Origin: JAGOMX01 sp041738135
GTDB lineage: Bacteria; Pseudomonadota; Alphaproteobacteria; JAGOMX01
Length of the DNA: 64,000 bases
Direction: 5' to 3'
Assembly: GCA_041738135.1 (NCBI GenBank)
Contig: JBGSQK010000077.1
Coordinates: forward strand, 75,560-139,559
In this document: positions 8,875 through 18,435 of the stretch, one piece after another
Position numbering within the stretch: position 1 is the stretch's first letter
How the letters are laid out: each line of letters begins with the position of its first letter
Notes under the pieces: generated by a model
Databases searched by the model: none
What the model was told of the DNA's origin: nothing
Seen by the model: only the letters and a program-made list of their open reading frames with translations
Made by a program: the position numbers and the translations under genes

Positions 8875-11208
8875 TTATTTTCCTGTAAAGAATCCAAAGT
8901 GGATTGTTTTATGTTTGTCAAAGAATTTAGTTTTCTGGTGATCTGCAAAGTCTATGCGCAGAGGACCCAGAGGGGAACGCCAACTAACACCAAAACCAAC
9001 TGAAATACGCGGATCGGAAGAATCATAGACTGGAATTTTTCTTCCATCTCTATACTTCAACCCAGAAGCATCCCAAGCCGCACCAATATCAGAAAACAAA
9101 TGGCTTTTAATACCTAATTCATTGGGAACACCAAAGGGCTCCAACGGAACTTGCAATTCAATCGTACCCAGGTAGTATTTTAAACCACCCAATGGCTGAC
9201 AGCTAGATGGTTTAACACCCACTTGCCGTTCACGAGGCTCGGCTCCGCTCTCACGGAATCCGCGAAGGCTACCATCACCACCCATGGTAAATCTATCTTG
9301 GATACGAACCTCTTTACCACCATAGCCATTCATAATACCTGTGCTGCCGCTGAATGATAGGATCCAGTTTTCCGCGACGGAATGGTAGTATGCGCCATTG
9401 ATTTCGTTACGTAAGTACTTGGTGTCTCCACCTAAGCCGGCCACCTCGTTTGTCATTCCCACGTAATAACCTGTAGTAGGCTCAAAACGACTGTCTCTGC
9501 GGTCGTAATTCAGTTTGTGTATAAGCGCAGACGTAATCGCATCACGGGATTGGCTACGAACAGCTGCGGAAGCATTTGAACTTATTTGACCGATCTTTTC
9601 ATATTGAACAGTGTAAGTCCAAGCTTGCCCTAGGTATTCAGTCAACTCATAACCCAATTTCAGGTTCAAACCTGTCCTTTGGCTTTGATAACTGCCGTTT
9701 GAATACATTTTCGAATCCACCTTGAAAACGTCAAATCCGGCTGCGATATTTCGGTTTAAAAAATGTGGCTCCATGAAACCAAAGTCAATTTGTTGACGCT
9801 TTTTAGAAGCTGTCGCTTGAATGTGTGCGACCTGACCGCGTCCCATTAAGTTGTTTTCCTTAATACCCACGTTCGCCAACAGACCTTCTGCAGTAGAAAA
9901 ACCACCAGCGACCCAAAGTTCACCCGTGGACTCTTCTTCCTCCAGTTCTATCATCAGATCGACTTTATCGGAAGCCTCAGCCGGACGCTCCGTAATCTTA
10001 ACATCTTTGAAAAACCCAAGATTGGTGACTCGATCCTTTGAACGTTTAATGTTGTATGTATTGTAAGCATCGCCTTCATAAACTAGAAGTTCACGACGGA
10101 TAACTTCTTCATTAGTACGCACATTTCCAACAATGATAATACGGTTGATGTAGGTTTTAGGTCCTTCCATCACTTCAAAGGTAAGATCAATGGTCCTGTT
10201 TTCAAGATTCGGATCCAGTCGAGGCTTAATATCCACGAATGCATACCCATGGCTACCCAAATATTCGGTCATGGCTTTGATGGATTTATCCATATCTTTA
10301 GTATTGTACCAGTCACCCGATTGTACAAGCAGTTCCTTTTTCAAGGCTTTCGTGTCAATTTTGGGCACTTGTACATCTATATCCACCTTACCATAGCTAT
10401 AACGAGCGCCTTCTTCTATGGTATAAGTGATGAAAAATTCTTTATGGTCAGGCGTTAGCTCCGCCACCGAGGATTTTAGCTGGAAATCCACATAACCGTT
10501 TTCCAAATAGTGACGGCGTAATAGCTCACCATCCAAAGCCAAACGGTCTGCATCATAATTGTCGTCGGTTGAAAAGAAACGCCACCACTTAGACTCGCGG
10601 GTGTTGACTACCCTCTTCAATGCATCGCTGCTGAAATGCTTATTACCTACAAAAATCAGCTGGGCAACCTTGGTTGATCCGCCTTCAACAAATTCAAAGA
10701 TAACATCCACACGGTTTTGGTCTTGCTTGACAATCTTGGGTGTTACCTTGGCACCGAAATAGCCTTTAACACGCATCATGTCGTGGATGGTTTTTGTGTC
10801 TTGCTTTAACTTGGAGATTGTATAAATCTGTCTAGGCTGTAATTTAATTTGTTTTGTGAGCGTAGCATCATCAAACTGTTTATTATTCTCAAAATATATG
10901 CGATTGACGATCGGGTTTTCTTCGACCCTGATAAGTGCCGTTTGCCCCTGCATATCCACTTTTACATCGGCAAAATATCCGGAGTCAAACAATTTCCGTA
11001 CAGCCTGATCCAAGTCGTTCTGCTCGACGCTTTGACCAACCTTCAAATCGCTGTTTGAGACAATTGTTGAGGCCTCAATACGCTTGTTACCATCCACTTG
11101 AACATTTTTCAGAACGATTGCAGCAAAAGAGTTTGCCGCTAACACAACAGCCATGCACGAAAACAAGGAGACACGGACTATGTTTTTATAGAAATACGAT
11201 TCTTTCAT
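8875..11208 (-). CDS. bamA: Outer-membrane protein assembly factor BamA
   Basis: A 777-residue Omp85 protein. After a signal peptide (about residues 10-29) come five POTRA domains (starting IVLKNVQVDGNKRIEASTI; the fifth contains INRIIIVGNVRTNEEVIRREL) and a C-terminal 16-strand barrel. The barrel keeps GDGSLRGFRE, the VRGF/Y-type loop-6 motif that contacts the barrel wall, and ends ISVGFGVSWRSPLGPLRIDF followed by the last strand HFGFFTGK. It inserts and folds outer-membrane proteins as the core of the BAM complex. Sandwiched between rseP (19 bases upstream) and skp (2 bases downstream), so it is in one operon. Confidence 0.96.
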   Translation of the reverse strand: MKESYFYKNIVRVSLFSCMAVVLAANSFAAIVLKNVQVDGNKRIEASTIVSNSDLKVGQSVEQNDLDQAVRKLFDSGYFADVKVDMQGQTALIRVEENPIVNRIYFENNKQFDDATLTKQIKLQPRQIYTISKLKQDTKTIHDMMRVKGYFGAKVTPKIVKQDQNRVDVIFEFVEGGSTKVAQLIFVGNKHFSSDALKRVVNTRESKWWRFFSTDDNYDADRLALDGELLRRHYLENGYVDFQLKSSVAELTPDHKEFFITYTIEEGARYSYGKVDIDVQVPKIDTKALKKELLVQSGDWYNTKDMDKSIKAMTEYLGSHGYAFVDIKPRLDPNLENRTIDLTFEVMEGPKTYINRIIIVGNVRTNEEVIRRELLVYEGDAYNTYNIKRSKDRVTNLGFFKDVKITERPAEASDKVDLMIELEEEESTGELWVAGGFSTAEGLLANVGIKENNLMGRGQVAHIQATASKKRQQIDFGFMEPHFLNRNIAAGFDVFKVDSKMYSNGSYQSQRTGLNLKLGYELTEYLGQAWTYTVQYEKIGQISSNASAAVRSQSRDAITSALIHKLNYDRRDSRFEPTTGYYVGMTNEVAGLGGDTKYLRNEINGAYYHSVAENWILSFSGSTGIMNGYGGKEVRIQDRFTMGGDGSLRGFRESGAEPRERQVGVKPSSCQPLGGLKYYLGTIELQVPLEPFGVPNELGIKSHLFSDIGAAWDASGLKYRDGRKIPVYDSSDPRISVGFGVSWRSPLGPLRIDFADHQKTKFFDKHKTIHFGFFTGK

Positions 11209-11227
11209 TCTTACCCCAAATACATTA

Positions 11228-12364
11228 TTAGTTAAACAGATTCATAATTTTCGAGAATAAATTAATGTTGCCAAGATCCTTATAAGTCGTAAACAATAGC
11301 AACGACAGAATCAGAACAAGTCCGACACGAAAACAATTTTCAATAGTCCGGTCGCTCAATGGCTTCCCTCTGGCTGCTTCGATAAAGTAGAACAACAAGG
11401 TACCACCGTCCAAGACCGGAACCGGAAGCAAATTAACAAATCCTAGATTAATGGAGATAAAGGCGATGAACAAAAAAAATGCCGCCACATCCGTGGTTGC
11501 AAAATCGCCCGCCATCTGCGCAATACCAATAGGACCGGCAAGGCCATCCGCTGAGCGAGCACCAATCAGCATGCCGCCGATACTTACTAATGTGTCCACC
11601 GTCAATCGATAAGCTTTGTAGATTGCACTTCCTAATGCGTCGATTGGTCCATGCTGTACTAGCATTGTAGAGGCTCCGATGCCCAGTTGACCAGCTTGCT
11701 TGCTGGCATTGTCCATCTCGCCGTCATGTACACCCTTTGGCGTCAACGTTTTATTCATCTTCTCGCCGTTACGTTCAATCACCACATCTAACTGAACACC
11801 CGCATGATTGCGGATGAACTCACGAAGCTTTGCAAAGCTGGTAATTTCATGATTATCAATGGAAATCACTTTGTCACCTGGCAGAATGCCGGCTTCACCA
11901 GCAACACCATTGGATGCGACCATACCGATCACAGGATCATCGGTTTCAACCCGTTGACCATGAATGGTGTAAATAACGGTAAGGAGCAAAATACCGAACA
12001 CATAGTTGGCAAGTGGACCGCCGGCTGCGATTTGAATGCGCTGCCATACGGTTTTTGAGTGATGTGAGAATTCTTTTTCTTCGGCTGTCAGCGTCTTCAG
12101 CGCTTCCGTATCCGGACGACTAGCTGCGTCTGCATCGCTGAACATACGCACATACCCACCCAATGGAATAGCACTGAACTTCCAACGCGTACCATGCTTA
12201 TCGTTAAATCCGAAAAACTCCGGCCCAAAACCTATGGAAAACACTTCTACTTTAACACCATTGCGGCGAGCGAAGAAATAATGTCCGAGCTCGTGAACGA
12301 AAACAACGATGGTCAAAATGACCATGAAGGGTAATGCGTATAAATACAGCCAATCTAATGACAT
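11228..12364 (-). CDS. rseP: RIP metalloprotease RseP (site-2 protease family)
   Basis: A 378-residue intramembrane zinc protease: first membrane helix with HELGH (FVHELGHYFFARRNGVK), a PDZ domain in the middle (VASNGVAGEAGILPGDKVIS), and the NLLPVPVLDGG motif with the third zinc ligand in the C-terminal membrane region. In Proteobacteria it cleaves anti-sigma factors and signal-peptide remnants. I place the start at 12364 (MSLDWLYL) rather than an upstream ATG at 12406, because GGGAGAAC lies about 7 bases before it and family members begin there. First gene of rseP-bamA-skp. Confidence 0.93.
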   Translation of the reverse strand: MSLDWLYLYALPFMVILTIVVFVHELGHYFFARRNGVKVEVFSIGFGPEFFGFNDKHGTRWKFSAIPLGGYVRMFSDADAASRPDTEALKTLTAEEKEFSHHSKTVWQRIQIAAGGPLANYVFGILLLTVIYTIHGQRVETDDPVIGMVASNGVAGEAGILPGDKVISIDNHEITSFAKLREFIRNHAGVQLDVVIERNGEKMNKTLTPKGVHDGEMDNASKQAGQLGIGASTMLVQHGPIDALGSAIYKAYRLTVDTLVSIGGMLIGARSADGLAGPIGIAQMAGDFATTDVAAFFLFIAFISINLGFVNLLPVPVLDGGTLLFYFIEAARGKPLSDRTIENCFRVGLVLILSLLLFTTYKDLGNINLFSKIMNLFN

Positions 12365-12619
12365 AAAAGGTTCTCCCGTTGGGTATTGCACAGCCTCAAC
12401 TACCATAAGGCAGCAATATCAGCTACTCATGTTTATAGGAGTTTAGCAACCCAGAGTCAACGGCCCAAGTTAAGTTTTGTTAAAAATGTTTATATATGAA
12501 ATGGAAGATGAGGGCTGGAATGGATTTTATCATTTATTAACTTGATGTTAACGCCGGCAGTGTATTCTATGGTTATGAGCATAAGCCCAGACATATAGAT
12601 GTTTTATTGGAGAAATGGC

Positions 12620-13144
12620 ATGAAAAAATCGATCTTACTAATAGCAACCCTCTTTGCAGTATGCAATACAGAAGCTATTGCAAAGAATTCAAAAGAACTA
12701 AATGACGATTTGAAAACCATAAAAGGATGGGTTAAAGAGTATGATGACCTAAACCAAAAAAGAACCAGGGGTGAACCTTCAGAATATGTGGTGGGACGGT
12801 GGAAAGCTCTTGACACTATTGCTAACAAACTTATGGATGATATTTTAGGTACATGTGGATCACAACAAAATCCCAACATGCGAACAGTTGTTGTCCCAGA
12901 CACGGTTACAACATCTTGTGAAGAAGCCATTGTAAAAGCATCTGAGTTCCGATTTATTGTTAGAGAAAGCAACGAATTAATAAAAGACCCCAAACAGAGC
13001 CCTCCTCCTATGGATCTAAGCAAAAGCTATGATCGCACACTTACACAAAGCCAAGAAGAGGAAGAAATCCTTGGTAAAGCTGTGCAGGCAGAACCCAAGA
13101 AAGAGGAAGTAATAGTTACACTTCCAGCGGGAGAAAGTAAATAG
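12620..13144 (+). CDS. Small exported protein of unknown function
   Basis: A 174-residue protein with a signal peptide (KKSILLIATLFAVCNTEAIA). The mature chain is polar and mostly helical, with two cysteines (LGTCGSQQ and TTSCEEA) and an acidic C-terminal tail. No family recognised. GGAGAAATGGC precedes the chosen ATG at 12620; an earlier in-frame ATG at 12599 would put extra residues in front of the signal peptide. It faces trkA tail to tail with 13 bases between stops. Confidence 0.65.
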   Translation: MKKSILLIATLFAVCNTEAIAKNSKELNDDLKTIKGWVKEYDDLNQKRTRGEPSEYVVGRWKALDTIANKLMDDILGTCGSQQNPNMRTVVVPDTVTTSCEEAIVKASEFRFIVRESNELIKDPKQSPPPMDLSKSYDRTLTQSQEEEEILGKAVQAEPKKEEVIVTLPAGESK

Positions 13145-13157
13145 CCCAAAACAGGAC

Positions 13158-14537
13158 TTAAAAATACTCCATTCTCGCAGAGAACATTTTTTCTACTTCT
13201 TTCACATAGTCGCGCATAGCGATAACGATTAGGCTATCGTGCATTTGTACCATGAGGCTTGACGTGGGCAGGACCACATTACCGCCACGGACGACCGCAA
13301 GCAGTTTAATCTGATTGGGAATGTCAATCTCATCAGGGCTGGCACCTATAAGACTTGAGCTATCAGTGACTTGGGCCTCCATGATTTCGCCGAAGTTATC
13401 ACGTAAGGTATACACGGACTTAATCGACCCTTGCCGCACATGCCGCAGAATACTGGAAACGGTTAGCTGCCTCGAATTAACAACCGAATCGATACCCAAT
13501 GATTTAACTAGCGGAATGGTGTCAGGATTACCGATGAGGGTCATGGCGCGTTTGGCGCCACTTTGTTTGGCGAGTAGTGATGACAAAATATTGACCTTGT
13601 CGTCCTCAGTCACAGCCACCACGGTTTCAGTGTCCTCAACCCCGGCTTCGCGTAAAACTTCAATGGCCAGTGCATCACCAGAAAGCACTTCAATATGATG
13701 CAACTGTCGGGCTATTTCTTGTGCACGTTCCTTAGATTTTTCGATTATTTTCACATGCACATCATGAAATGGATTCTGATCTATTCTTTGAGCAAGGCTC
13801 AGCCCCACATTACCACCGCCAAAAATCAAAATGCGTCGAGCGTGGTTTTGGAAATGACCAAATGCACGCATGGACTCGGTAAGTTCTTTCTCTGACGTCA
13901 TGAACAAGATCTCATCGTCCAGTTGAATACGTTCTTTATCTTCAGGAATGATGAGTTTGTTGTCTCGGAAAATACCAGCTATCACAAATTGGGCATCAGG
14001 AAAGAGGCTGGATATATGGGTTATAGGGGTATTAATAAGCGGTGTTTGACTAGTGCATTTGACGCCAATAATTCTGACCAAATCGTCGGCCATGTTCGTT
14101 ACACTGGTAGTACCAGGTACTTCTAATCCTCGCCAGATGGTTTTTGCTATTTCTAGCTCCGGTGAAATGGTCACATCCACACTGATGTTGTTATCTTCAA
14201 ACAGACGGGCCCATTCGGGCGACAAATAAGCCGGGTTACGAATGCGTGCGATTTTGGTGGGAATATTAAATGCTGCGTTTGCTACTTCGCAAGCAATCAT
14301 ATTAACTTCGTCAAAGTGAGTCACAGCGATAAGCATATCAGCGTTATCTGCCCCAGCTTGCTGCAATACTCGTGGGTCAGATGCAAAGCCGCAGATAGCG
14401 CGGACGTCGTAGCGTTCGCTCATATCGCGGACCAACTCTTCGGATTGGTCTATCACGATAATATCATGCACGGACTTTTCTAAGTAGCTGGCAATGCTAA
14501 AGCCAACTTTACCAGCTCCACAGATGATGATCCGCAT
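13158..14537 (-). CDS. trkA: Trk system potassium uptake regulator TrkA
   Basis: 459 residues with two tandem RCK units, each a Rossmann NAD-binding domain (IIICGAGKVGFSIASYLE at the N-terminus; ILIFGGGNVGLSLAQRI at about residue 234) followed by a TrkA_C domain. TrkA is the cytoplasmic gating ring of Trk/Ktr potassium channels. It starts 4 bases after the ntrX stop, with GGGAG as ribosome-binding site overlapping the end of ntrX, so it is the last gene of the dusB-fis-ntrY-ntrX-trkA unit; that linkage is conserved in many Alphaproteobacteria. No TrkH/TrkG channel gene is visible here. Confidence 0.95.
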   Translation of the reverse strand: MRIIICGAGKVGFSIASYLEKSVHDIIVIDQSEELVRDMSERYDVRAICGFASDPRVLQQAGADNADMLIAVTHFDEVNMIACEVANAAFNIPTKIARIRNPAYLSPEWARLFEDNNISVDVTISPELEIAKTIWRGLEVPGTTSVTNMADDLVRIIGVKCTSQTPLINTPITHISSLFPDAQFVIAGIFRDNKLIIPEDKERIQLDDEILFMTSEKELTESMRAFGHFQNHARRILIFGGGNVGLSLAQRIDQNPFHDVHVKIIEKSKERAQEIARQLHHIEVLSGDALAIEVLREAGVEDTETVVAVTEDDKVNILSSLLAKQSGAKRAMTLIGNPDTIPLVKSLGIDSVVNSRQLTVSSILRHVRQGSIKSVYTLRDNFGEIMEAQVTDSSSLIGASPDEIDIPNQIKLLAVVRGGNVVLPTSSLMVQMHDSLIVIAMRDYVKEVEKMFSARMEYF

Positions 14538-14541
14538 TGAC

Positions 14542-15921
14542 TTAACTCCCGGTTCGCTTCAATCCAAGCGATCTTAGCTTACGGTGAAGGGCGGATCGCT
14601 CCATACCAATAAAAGTAGCCGTTTGCGATACGTTGCCCGCAAAGCGTAATACTTGCGAAAGCAAATATTTCTTCTCGAAGAAATCTCTGGCTTCACGCAA
14701 AGGTAGCTGTAACAGCTCGAAACTGTCTTCAATATGCGGACCGGATGGGATTGAAGCACGAATCTCCGGTGGAAACATATCCGCAGATATGATGGATTCA
14801 CCTTTTTCCGTAGACATAATCATAACCCACTCGATGAGATTTTTCAGTTGCCTAATATTTCCTGGCCAGCCATAGGCTTTTAAGGTGGTCATGGCTTCTT
14901 CATTCAACACCTTTTTAGGACAGCCATGCTTTTGACTATAATCAGTCAAGAATTGATCCGCCAGATAAGGTATATCCTCACGCCTTTCCGATAAGGAAGC
15001 CACTTTTACCGGCACCACATTGAGGCGATAATAGAGGTCTTCCCGGAAGGTGCCTTGCTTGACTAATTCCACTATGTTTTGACTCGTAGTTGAGATCAGT
15101 CGCACGTCAATCTCGATGGGCATATCACTACCCACTCGACGCATAGTGTTTTCTTGGATAATTCGGGCGAGTTTGCTTTGCGAGGCTTTTGGTATATCAG
15201 CAATTTCATCTAGCATGAGAGTGCCACTTTGTGCTTGCTCCAGCAATCCTTGCTTTACAACCTTACCGTCCACTTCTCGACCAAATAATTCTTCATCAAA
15301 AAGATCTGCATTAACCGTCGCACAATTAAGTACAAGGAAAGGTCCGCTAGTGGCCCGTGAGGACAGATTATGAATACGACGAGCGATGGTTTCTTTACCC
15401 GACCCTGTGGGCCCCGTAATAAAGACGCGACCATTGGAGCCACCCACTTTATCCAAGGTTGGCTTTAAGTTGTTGATATAAGTGGATACTCCCACCAGTG
15501 GCACTTCCGTGCCCACACGCTGTTTCAGCTGTTGATTTTCACGACGCAGCTGCGAGGTTTCTAAAGCACGCTTAATCACAAACAGCAAACGTTCGGCTTT
15601 AAATGGCTTTTCGATATAATCGTAGGCACCCATTTTGATAGCATTCACAGCTGTTTCGATATTACCGTGACCACTCATCATAATTGTGGGTAGGCCGGGG
15701 TAATCCTTTTGCAAGATCTCCAATGCCTTAATACCGTCAAAACGACTATTGCCGAGCCAGATATCCAAGATCACCAAATGAGGGCGTTTTTGTCTGACTA
15801 ATTCGATAGCTTTCTCACCATCCTCCGCGCAGCGGGTTTGGTAGCCCTCATCCTGCAGCAAGTCAGCAATAACGTTTCTGATATCCGCTTCATCGTCTAC
15901 AATTAATATGTCATATGCCAT
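14542..15921 (-). CDS. ntrX: Response regulator NtrX
   Basis: 459 residues: receiver domain (ILIVDDEADI, phospho-acceptor Asp53 in VILDIWLG, switch Ser in MMSGHG, Lys in YIEKPF), AAA+ domain of the NtrC family (Walker A GPTGSGKE, GTLMLDEIADIP as Walker B, RLNVVPVKVASLSERREDIP), and a C-terminal Fis-type helix-turn-helix (SQTATFIGMERSALHRKLRSL). In place of the sigma54-contacting GAFTGA loop it has FGREVDGKVV; loss of GAFTGA is characteristic of alphaproteobacterial NtrX, so it is probably not a classic sigma54 activator. Partner kinase NtrY is immediately upstream (8 bases, AAGG seven bases before the ATG). Likely controls nitrogen/redox or envelope responses. Confidence 0.94.
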   Translation of the reverse strand: MAYDILIVDDEADIRNVIADLLQDEGYQTRCAEDGEKAIELVRQKRPHLVILDIWLGNSRFDGIKALEILQKDYPGLPTIMMSGHGNIETAVNAIKMGAYDYIEKPFKAERLLFVIKRALETSQLRRENQQLKQRVGTEVPLVGVSTYINNLKPTLDKVGGSNGRVFITGPTGSGKETIARRIHNLSSRATSGPFLVLNCATVNADLFDEELFGREVDGKVVKQGLLEQAQSGTLMLDEIADIPKASQSKLARIIQENTMRRVGSDMPIEIDVRLISTTSQNIVELVKQGTFREDLYYRLNVVPVKVASLSERREDIPYLADQFLTDYSQKHGCPKKVLNEEAMTTLKAYGWPGNIRQLKNLIEWVMIMSTEKGESIISADMFPPEIRASIPSGPHIEDSFELLQLPLREARDFFEKKYLLSQVLRFAGNVSQTATFIGMERSALHRKLRSLGLKRTGS

Positions 15922-15929
15922 TTTTTGCC

Positions 15930-18167
15930 TTAACCGTTTGCTACTATCTTCAGCGGGGAAGCCCCCGCCTCATTTTCTTGTAATGACTGTATAGGCCCCT
16001 TGGGGAACACGAGACGAATCCGTGCCCCGCCACCAGGTACATCTTCTAGCGCTATAGTGCCATTGTGAGCTTCCATGATGCGTCTTACAATAGCTAATCC
16101 TAAGCCTGTGCCTTTTTCTCGTTCCGTTACGTAAGGCTCTAATAATTTCTCACGATCCTCATCGGGGAAACCTTCCCCATTATCATCTACCAACAGAATA
16201 ATCTGATCGGGGTACGATTCTAGCTCAACAGTTATACTTCCTATAAGATTAGTCGATTTAACCTTAACTGCATCGATAGAGTCAATGGCGTTCAACAGTA
16301 AGTTTGTCAAAATTTGACTGATTTGTGAAGAGTCACAATAAATAAAATTCTTATCTTCTTGAGATTTGAGCTTAAAGATGATCTCAGGATGGGCTGTCCT
16401 TTGAAGGAATATGGCCTCTTCGCATAGATCATTTAAATTCTGCCTTTCGAGCACCGCTTCTGGCATACGGGCAAATTCAGAAAATTCGCGAACCATGTCT
16501 CCGATATATGAAACCTGCCTGCTGATGGTATCAATATAACGCTGGAATGTTTCTTTGTCCTCCGTAATCTGCGGAGAATATTTTTTCATCAACCGTTCCG
16601 CGGACAATTGAATGGGCGTCAGCGGATTCTTAATCTCATGGGCAATACGTCTTGCCACGTCTGACCAAGCGGCTTTCCTCTGTGCGTTGACCAACAACGT
16701 AATGTCGTCAAAGGTGATGATGTAGCCGACAATCACATCCTCTTCACGTTCCACTGCTATCCTTACAAGCAAAGTATGGGTTTTAGCATCGCGGGTCACT
16801 TGCACTTGCGATTGGGTGGGCCCGTCGCGTGCTTGATCCAATAGATCCGACATCTCCGGGATAAGCTCTTGCAAATGATTTCCAACCACTTCATCCCTAG
16901 TTAAGCCCAACAAGGAACGCGCGCTCTTATTGGCAATATTGATGGAAAATTGATCGTCCAGACCAATAACACCGGCAGACACACCAGAGAGAACTGTTTC
17001 AATAAAGTGACGGCGGCGATCGATTTGCATGTTGGCTTCCACCAGTTTAGCCCGTTGCAGCTCCAACTCAGTAGTCATACGGTTGAAGGTGCGGCTTAAT
17101 AAGCCAAACTCATCCTGATCAGGATGCTCATCCACACGAGCGGATAAGTCCCCTGCCCTGATCCTTTCAGACGCCGCAATCAAACCACTGATAGGCGCTG
17201 CCAGCTTATTGGCAAATGCCATACCGATCCAAATAACAAACAACAGCAGCAGCAATGAAAATGCCATAAAAATCAAAATGAATTTTATTTCGATATCGCC
17301 ACGACTTTGCTCTAAACGTTTATATTCACTGGAAGCCTTATGGGTGTTGCTAATGTGTGCTAGAACGCGTGGGTCCACATAGCGGCCAACGATCATATAC
17401 ACATCCATTTTGGGGTCGATTTTGATAAAGGCGCGCACCCTGTCTTGAGCCTCGTTGTGAAAGATAATCACATGATCTTTGGCACTGTCAAAATCCATTT
17501 GAGATAAGTTGTCCAGCTGAAAGACGAGGCTGAAACTTAATCTAGTTTGCGCGATGACTCTACCATCAGGCGTAAAAACGATGACCTCGCTTAAGGAACG
17601 ACGCTCTGCTTCATCGTTGACAAAAGCATTAATTACCTCAGGATCACTGACCATCAACTTTCGCGATAAGCCCATAGCTAAGGAACTCGCCTCTGAGGCC
17701 ACACCTTTGTTGTGCTCATTTAAATAAGCTTCGGCAACACTGCTGGAGTTAGCTATGGCTGCACGCACATGCTTGCTGAACCAGGACTCAATACCCAGAT
17801 TAAAGAAAGAGGCGGAAAAAAGCGTCACGATGATGGCTGGGGTCACCAGTAACATGCCAAACCAACGAATCAGGCGCGCATGCAGCCTTGAGGCTGCCCC
17901 GGAGATTCGGTATTGTCTGAACTTCATCACGCGATAAGCAACGATAAAACTGAGAAGCAGCAGAACAGCCAAATCACAGTTTAAAAGAACTACTGTGGTT
18001 TGTGAGCTACCATCCAATGGTTGTGAATTGGCCAATGCATAGTAGGTCAACACACCAAGTGCAATGGCCAAAAGGCTAAGCAGGCCTGTTAGAATTTGCC
18101 CAAGATAATAGCGTCGGCCCAATATGAGCAGTCGCACCATGATCTTGTTTGCAATATTATGAGGCAT
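15930..18167 (-). CDS. ntrY: Sensor histidine kinase NtrY
   Basis: A 745-residue membrane kinase. The first 110 residues hold three membrane segments; a periplasmic/extracytoplasmic region follows, then another helix near residue 300 (ILIFMAFSLLLLLFVIWIG), a HAMP domain (APISGLIAASERIRAGDLSARV), a PAS domain (VSAGVIGLDDQFSINIAN), the HisKA box (RRIAHEIKNPLTPIQLSAER, phospho-His) and a HATPase_c domain with the N, G1 and G2 boxes (NLLLNAIDSID, LVDDNGEGFP, GTGLGLAIVRRI). Phosphorylates NtrX. Its ATG lies inside the last codons of the upstream Fis-like gene (11-base overlap), implying translational coupling. Confidence 0.95.
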   Translation of the reverse strand: MPHNIANKIMVRLLILGRRYYLGQILTGLLSLLAIALGVLTYYALANSQPLDGSSQTTVVLLNCDLAVLLLLSFIVAYRVMKFRQYRISGAASRLHARLIRWFGMLLVTPAIIVTLFSASFFNLGIESWFSKHVRAAIANSSSVAEAYLNEHNKGVASEASSLAMGLSRKLMVSDPEVINAFVNDEAERRSLSEVIVFTPDGRVIAQTRLSFSLVFQLDNLSQMDFDSAKDHVIIFHNEAQDRVRAFIKIDPKMDVYMIVGRYVDPRVLAHISNTHKASSEYKRLEQSRGDIEIKFILIFMAFSLLLLLFVIWIGMAFANKLAAPISGLIAASERIRAGDLSARVDEHPDQDEFGLLSRTFNRMTTELELQRAKLVEANMQIDRRRHFIETVLSGVSAGVIGLDDQFSINIANKSARSLLGLTRDEVVGNHLQELIPEMSDLLDQARDGPTQSQVQVTRDAKTHTLLVRIAVEREEDVIVGYIITFDDITLLVNAQRKAAWSDVARRIAHEIKNPLTPIQLSAERLMKKYSPQITEDKETFQRYIDTISRQVSYIGDMVREFSEFARMPEAVLERQNLNDLCEEAIFLQRTAHPEIIFKLKSQEDKNFIYCDSSQISQILTNLLLNAIDSIDAVKVKSTNLIGSITVELESYPDQIILLVDDNGEGFPDEDREKLLEPYVTEREKGTGLGLAIVRRIMEAHNGTIALEDVPGGGARIRLVFPKGPIQSLQENEAGASPLKIVANG

Positions 18168-18435
18168 ATCCGTCTATGTTTAGCTCTTGAATTTTTTTTC
18201 GCAAAGTATTGCGGCTCATTCCAAGGATTTTAGCCGCCTTCACTTGACTGCCACCCGCCGCATCCAATATGGATACGATCAGAGGTTTTTCCACTTCATT
18301 AAGAATTCTTTTATAGAGTCCAGGCGCTGGCATTTGGCCTTCATGGGCGCAAAGATAAGTCTTCAAATGCTGGGACACCAGCTGTCCCAACCCAGAAGCG
18401 GTTTTTTCCGTTTTTACTAAGGTTTGTTTCATCAT
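18157..18435 (-). CDS. Stand-alone Fis/NtrC-type DNA-binding protein
   Basis: Only 92 residues. The C-terminal half (LYKRILNEVEKPLIVSILDA, then QVKAAKILGMSRNTLRKKIQ) is the Fis-type helix-turn-helix with the wording typical of the C-terminus of alphaproteobacterial NtrC rather than of an unrelated regulator. The receiver and AAA+ domains of NtrC are absent and no remnant of them is upstream, where dusB ends with a 4-base ATGA overlap. Position between dusB and ntrY is exactly where ntrB-ntrC sit in relatives. It could be a functional nucleoid protein like gamma-proteobacterial Fis, or a residual fragment; intact start, stop and overlaps on both sides argue for a working gene. Confidence 0.85.
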   Translation of the reverse strand: MMKQTLVKTEKTASGLGQLVSQHLKTYLCAHEGQMPAPGLYKRILNEVEKPLIVSILDAAGGSQVKAAKILGMSRNTLRKKIQELNIDGYAS

